NCBI GenBank assembly: GCA_028583405.1
Contig: JAPTMU010000049.1
Location: 131,501 to 195,500 of the forward strand
From: Pogonophryne albipinna
Lineage: Eukaryota; Chordata; Actinopteri; Perciformes; Artedidraconidae
DNA length: 64,000 nt
Direction of reading: 5' to 3'
Made by a program: the position numbers and the translations under genes
The notes under the pieces: generated by a model
Told to the model about the DNA's origin: nothing
Databases searched by the model: none
Seen by the model: the letters and a program-made list of their open reading frames with translations, nothing else
Shown here: positions 58,462 to 64,000 of the stretch, one piece after another
Layout of the letters: every line of letters begins with the position of its first letter
Numbering within the stretch: the first letter of the stretch is position 1

Positions 58462-58699
58462 TTAACTAATGTGCATTTTAAAAAAAGAGGAATAGTTTCG
58501 GCGAAAACTAAAAGGTGCCATGGGGTCAGATTAGAATTTTCCAAAGGGGGGTTCGTCTAGCGTGAAACACTTAAAATAACTAAAGGATAAGTTAAAAAAG
58601 AAAGTAGAAAGAAAGTGAGGTCAGAGCTAAACATTTCAGATGTGTGTATCTCACACTGCACTGTCGCTTTAATTCATGTACCTTTGTTATTCATGTTTT

Positions 58700-58808
58700 A
58701 TTATCTGTGTTTTTAAATGCCATTTTATAAGATGTTTCTTAATGTCTTAAAGCACTTTGAATTCCCTTGTGTTGAAAGGTGCTATATAAATAAACGTGCC
58801 GTGCCTTC
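58700..58808 (+). mobile_element. L2-like LINE 3' tail, degenerate
   Basis: aaagcactttgaattccctt, gtgctatataaataaacgtg, then gccgtgcctt: the same tail as 36310 and 38095 but without an expanded array. Confidence 0.75.
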
Positions 58809-59482
58809 CAACAGCACCCTCCTTAAACTGAAACTCATTGCTGTGTGTTTTCCCTCGACACTTCTCCATTTCTTTTAAAGTCAAAGTGAAGAACGTGGCA
58901 CCTACAGCTCACTTCCTGTCAATTGACACCCTGCGGGAATTTAAAGAAATGGGGAAGTACTTCAGTGTGGGACACTCCCACTGAGTTATAGTTAAATACT
59001 GAGGGAGCAAATATAGCTCATGACACAGCACATGGGAGTGCGCTGCGCTGAGAGGTGAATAGAGTTTTCCATTAATAACTAACTGAGAAAGCCACATTCT
59101 TACATCTTGAATGCCCTACAAGTAAACACAGAATCTCTCACTTTAAATCTTCTGTTTCACCTTAGCTATAGAAACTCAAAACTCTTTAAACCTCGACTAA
59201 TCACATTATAATGATTGGTCACTATGTGTTAGAGGTAATGTGTTGCTTCAGAAAACATACCAACATCATTCCTTTCCCATCAGCTGTAGGAGCTTTTCAG
59301 CCACTGTTAGCGAGTCGTTGGTTAGCACACAAAATAGTTTTCGAGCAACAGCAGCCAGCTATTTTAAGTGAAAAGCCTTAAATAACCAGCTAGCACAAGC
59401 TACAAGTGACTAACAGCCAACATTAGTAAATAAATATGTCGCTCCCAAGAATTAATTTCCTGTTAGCTATGTGAGTTTTTAA

Positions 59483-60040
59483 CCTGTTCAGCCCTGAGCC
59501 TGTTTTTCAGGTCTCAGGCAAATGACCATATCTTCCCTTCTAAAAGGGTTACATTAATAATCTTTTTTCTCAAAGCAAGGTTACACCTGTGAGTTCGATG
59601 TAGAGAAGTCAGAATAAATATAGATTTTTTTTATTTTAAAGTAAATTCAGATTGAACATAGTAAGAAAATGTAAATGATAGTGTCCGTCCAAAAGAAAAA
59701 CATTACTTATAGTGAAAACTACCCTTGAATGATGGGATGGTAGACTAAAAGCTTTAGGAATCCAAACCCTAACATATAATAAGTACCCTGTATCAAGATT
59801 GATGCAAAACAAGTGAAATTTGACCTTTTTAGAGAGGTTTAACAAAAAAAAACACCTCTGGGGTCATTTGGGTGGAAATGGGTGTATTTGCCGTTTCTCT
59901 GGAACCCATTGGTCGATTTTGATGATTGACACCTCTTTTGAACCTTTAGAGCCAATAGAATCGAAGGAGAATTTCCACATACACACACACACGTTACCAT
60001 TGAGAAAAGAGAGCTATGCGCACGCAGTTTGCCCAAAGCT
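59483..60040. mobile_element. family G element, copy 2, truncated
   Basis: After TTAA (59479-59482) reads CCTGTTCAGCCCTGAGCC and follows 18180-18720 with small gaps to about 60010. The right half is absent. Confidence 0.75.
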
Positions 60041-62169
60041 CTGAAAGAGTTTACAAGCCATTACACATCTACAGTAACATCAAACTATTAATGTAGCCCG
60101 ATGATTTGACTGCTATTCATTGAGGGTAATCCGGAGTACTCAGAAAATGGGTCTCTTAGCGTATGTTAAAGATCAATCTGCACAATCTACTTCACATAAA
60201 TGTGCTGATGCAGGCTTAGAAATGGCTGCTTCATCATCGAATTGTTGCTTAGCTAGTCTCGTTTGCATTTCCCCTCTACGTTGCCAAGTGTTTTCTGTCC
60301 TGTTGGTCCATGCATCGTTTCTAATAAGACTGATGTCAGTCCCATCTGCTAGAGCTCTTATTATTCATCTTTATGCACAACACAAACTGGTCCACAGTAC
60401 ACCTTATGCATACCAACAAATCCACTGCCTGTTAGCATACAGTAAGTGAGACAAAGATGATGCTGAACAGGAAGACGGAACAGGAATCTGTGATAAGGAT
60501 TGGCCAAGCAGGGAAATGCTTACACTGTCTTTAAACCCTTAGCAGTCAGAGCTTGTGATGAAGTGACCTCTGTTTGACTCTTCCTGCCCCAAGAGATATA
60601 TATTTCCTCCTCAGTAACACTTCCTCTTCAAATATGACCCCTTGAAGCAATCCTTTTTCATATCTCCAGCCAGAGGAGTCCTATCACATTTCACAACTTG
60701 TCGTATCTTGTTGAGCTCATGGTTTATGATGCTCTCGCCTTACTAAAATATGCCTTAAACCATCAGAACAAATCTAAACAGTCAATCAGGGTGGAGTTCA
60801 AACAAGCAAGTCAGATACCAACTGTGCGTTCAACTATCTCATGTAACAGGGAGTGAACGGTGTGACGACAGCTGCTTTTCAAGGGAAGGGAAGCTTCTTC
60901 TGCTTCAACCTGACTCTCATGAATATTACATGGGTGACAGAATATGAACAGTATATCTCTGAGCAAAGTTAACATGCCTTAACCGTGTGACTGTGTGATA
61001 AGAAACCCTGAAGGACCTCCAATTCAGCCTCGGCACAGTTGGGAGGATAACTTTCATTTATGTTCAGCACTCAGCAACTTTCCATCCCAGTGAAATATGA
61101 TTTGGAGTCAGTCAGCAGAAGTTATTTCCACCAAGCTAGGAAACAAATGGATGTCATGAAGAGGAGGAATCTGTAATTGTTTTTGAGGACAAGAAGGTGA
61201 AAAGTACAATATGTCAAAAAGAACAGGAAGGAACAAATACTTCATTCAAGCCATTGTTTCTAAAAGAAAAAATACATTTGAAGGCTTCAATTTTACTATT
61301 TTCATCCGTAGCGAGGTGATCCGTGCGTGACCCTAACAGATATTTGTCAATCTGATTTCAGCTGAGTCTCAAACAGCGATACTTCCCGTATGTTTTTGCA
61401 CAGAAGTTCACGGGATCTTTGTGTCCGGAGGGGATGAATGAGGCGTCTGAATATCTGCCAAATGAAGAGCCTGACAGGACCTGCCGTGCTAATTTAATCC
61501 TCAGGTACAGAACAATCACCCCTCCCTACAGTGTCTCCCTACCCTTGCCCGAGGTTACCTGTACAACACCTAAACACACCATGTTTCCTTTCCATGGAAA
61601 TGAACTGAAGTGAAACCAACGCATGCAGCTACTTGCAGTGTAAAAGCTTTACAGTATGCTGTTTTCACATGGGACGTGTAAACCGTGATCGTTTTTCTCA
61701 CGTCCAGGAGAGAAGCTTTAAAAGGAGACTAAATGGAGTCTCTGAGAAGGTTCAAATGGTACTTTAATTAATAAAAAGGCACGGTAATGTTACAAGCAGG
61801 AGATTGTTCAGTCAGGAGAGAAAGGCTGCAGCTTCCTCTCTCAGATCGTGGCCGTGCAGAAGAGACCTCACAAGCCTTCGTCTTTCCCGCTTGCTGGCTG
61901 TTCGCTCCTCCTCTCTGTGAGCTGTAGTGACGTAGGAGACTTCCCCCTCGGTCTTCTGTGTCAGATATCGCGTTAAACAGAGGATTTCGACTTTTTACAT
62001 TCATTGCTTACTTCCACATGCCTTTTCTCCTCCTTATCTCTTTCATAACTTTATATGTAATACATGTTAACGGCGTCAATAGCCACTTTAATGATACTAA
62101 TGGACGGTAGTCCCGGATGTCGTCATGAAGGATTTTCAGAATAAAAGCTTGGTATTGAGAACTTCCGGT
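60041..62169. other. intergenic sequence without a supported gene
   Basis: Short frames at 60120-60449 and 61362-61504 are noted, but none reaches a level I would call. Confidence 0.4.
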
Positions 62170-62239
62170 TTTTTCTAGAATAAAATAGCATTTAAACTGA
62201 CGGTATGTTTAAGCTACATTATGCCATAAAACATTGATT

Positions 62240-62720
62240 TTAATTTCTAACAGACGCGATGCTAATATTCGCTCTAGTCGCTCGTGTTTCACCGCGGCTA
62301 TCAGCGTAGTTTACTCGCATCATTCACACAGGATGTGCTGGCGAGGAGGCGGGGCTTATCTCCATATAGATACTATGGTAGATACCAACTACAATAAAAT
62401 GAACACATTTTACCGTGATTTAATTGTTAATACACGTTTCAAAATGATGCCGAAGTAACAACATACTGATAGCGGTTTCTAAATACCAGTGTACACAAGA
62501 CGGCAGGCGAAACCGTTTTAAAATGTGTGTTTTCTGAATGGAGATCTGATCGATCAGGCTCAACTAACCTGTGTATATATGCTTGGTCCACACTCACAAC
62601 AACGTCATACAGACATCAATAAAGCAGCTATGTGTGCTAACAGCTAACGGCTGATGTTTTGGTTTTCTGATTCAACGTCACCCGATTTGACCCTCGAGTT
62701 TCTTCTCTGCTATCAGCAGA
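62240..62720 (-). mobile_element. partial relative of the Harbinger-like element
   Basis: In complement it shares, in order, gtctgtatgacg-type and gctgttagc-rich sequence, the phrase gatcgat...ccattcagaaaacacaca and gccgcggtgaaac...gagcg with 4830-5640. Ends not preserved. Confidence 0.55.
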
Positions 62721-64000
62721 ATGAAGTGAAACTGAAGTTTAGCTAATTGAATCACATTTTTTTATATCAATGCATTTGTTTATATTTTATTTTGTAATAG
62801 TTATCAGTCACTATGTGTAACATGAAAAGTGTCGCTCAAAATTACCAACCAACAGTAAACCTGCCCATGTTAGTGATATTTGAGAGAACCTTTTGAAATC
62901 TGGGGCGATGTATTCCTTTCTCTTTGAACAGTGGAGGTAAAAAAGTTGAGGAAGATGGAGAATGACATGCAATTGAGCGAGGTCGATTAAAACTAATCCC
63001 TCGGACCACCAGGGGACCCTAACTCAAGCACTTGTTTATCGAAAGGTTGGCTTTTATCGCCCCTATTCTTGTTATTTATGTGCACAAATGGCATCCCTTC
63101 ACCATCATAATAACAAGGTAAATCTTGAGGTTTATTTGAATTGTTTCTTTATGTTTTTGATGTAGACAAACATATGAAAGATATCTGCATGTGTGGTTAA
63201 AATAATCTTCACAAGAAGAAGATGTCAGTCACTATCCACAGACCCCAATCCAATTGTTTCCGCACCAAACAAATCCACAGCTTGTAATAACACCTTCTCT
63301 TGTTTAGTGTTTTGCTGTCGTGTTTAGAAGCAATTGCATACTTGTTACTGCAGCCTGGTTGTAAAAGTGAAGCTAAAACAATATGACAGACCATTGTTCA
63401 GCCCCTCCACAATGCCTGTTATGTCTGCCGACAGTAATGGAGGCAATAAATCTAAGAGACAGCGCACCAGCAGAATAATCCCCTGCAGATTGTCCCCGCC
63501 ACATGTTACTGGGCCCTGAGGCCACCTGTTGACAACACACACACTTGGCCATGGGCGGGCTTCCAGTAATCCACACATGAACCCTGCATCTGAACACAAG
63601 GCAATCACGTTCAATGCCTTACATCTTTAAAAAACAATGTAATGTTTATTAATGTTGACCTAAGGAAGCCCTGAGAGGCAAATCAGAACAATAATTCTAT
63701 CTGATAGTCCATTTTAAACGTCTGATTTCAATAGTTGTTTTTGTGGTAGCTATTGACCACAAGAGGCTGAAGTGCACCAATTCTCTCATTGTTTATACAA
63801 CACGAATGATTCATGTGATCATCTGGGAGAGTTTGTACTTTCATCACACTTAGATGTACTGAGTGTTCTGCAAGTTCTGTAACTTTACTGTCAAGTCTCT
63901 TCTTTTGATAGAAACGTAGTTATTAGATTAAAACTGAAAAGTTAAAGTAAAGGATAATCTGATGGAGTAAAAAGTACAATATTAGCTTCCAAAATGTAGT
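62721..64000. other. terminal stretch, nothing recognised
   Basis: AT-rich to mixed composition; no exon, RNA gene or complete element identified. Confidence 0.4.

Noticed and set aside
58871..58980. Plus-strand terminal-exon-like frame (FLSIDTLREFKEMGKYF)
   Set aside because: Short, isolated, and no phase partner found.
61362..61504. Plus-strand exon-like block (LSLKQRYFPYVFAQKF...) with ag and gt borders
   Set aside because: Single isolated 143-bp frame with no partner exon and no recognised family; such a frame can occur by chance.

Overview
The window is vertebrate, almost certainly teleost fish, nuclear DNA. It has spliced GT-AG genes, fish-type L2/CR1-like LINE tails, tRNA-derived SINEs, hAT, Tc1/mariner, PIF/Harbinger and TTAA-target DNA elements, and a very high load of micro- and minisatellites (roughly one fifth of the window). 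It has no operons, prokaryotic signals or CRISPR array. All calls come from reading the sequence; no alignment or database search was run.

The one firmly identified gene is iqsec1 (BRAG2-type Arf guanine-nucleotide exchange factor), on the minus strand. I could place 14 coding exons between 44279 (ATG) and 10823 (TAA). Every junction is GT-AG, all phases agree, and the exons sum to 3333 nt, a 1110-residue protein. Domain order is: short N-terminus, IQ motif, long serine-rich linker, Sec7 domain with its catalytic glutamate, PH domain, then a Pro/His-rich tail ending in a PDZ ligand (-STVV). Positions 6100-10822 may be a long 3' UTR containing (TCC)n and (TGTC)n tracts.

Upstream of iqsec1, also on the minus strand, 50523-57133 holds three phase-compatible exon candidates of an unrecognised gene (its C-terminus), including a 33-bp microexon that is duplicated beside a hairpin MITE.

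Region by region: 1-4200 holds an AT-rich stretch, a CACACAGA/CACACT array, and a SINE split by a TIR transposon. 4580-5655 is a Harbinger-like element. 6100-31475 holds iqsec1 exons 14 to 2, with transposons touching several splice junctions. 31476-44220 is iqsec1 intron 1, filled by a 60-copy 57-bp minisatellite, LINE fragments, a (CTTGC)n array grown on an L2 tail and nested hAT/Tc1 copies. 44221-44279 is iqsec1 exon 1, bracketed by inverted copies of one minisatellite-bearing element. 45-64 kb is mostly repeats: a hAT with a 37-bp array, (CA)n, two hairpin MITEs, a 20-bp minisatellite and further element copies.

The most notable theme is that TTAA-flanked non-autonomous elements carry internal minisatellites (57-bp unit in one family, 37-bp in a second), and that these and other MITEs sit directly on the exon borders of iqsec1. 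One forms the 5' splice site of exon 6, one fills 94% of intron 11, and one ends 24 bp from exon 1.
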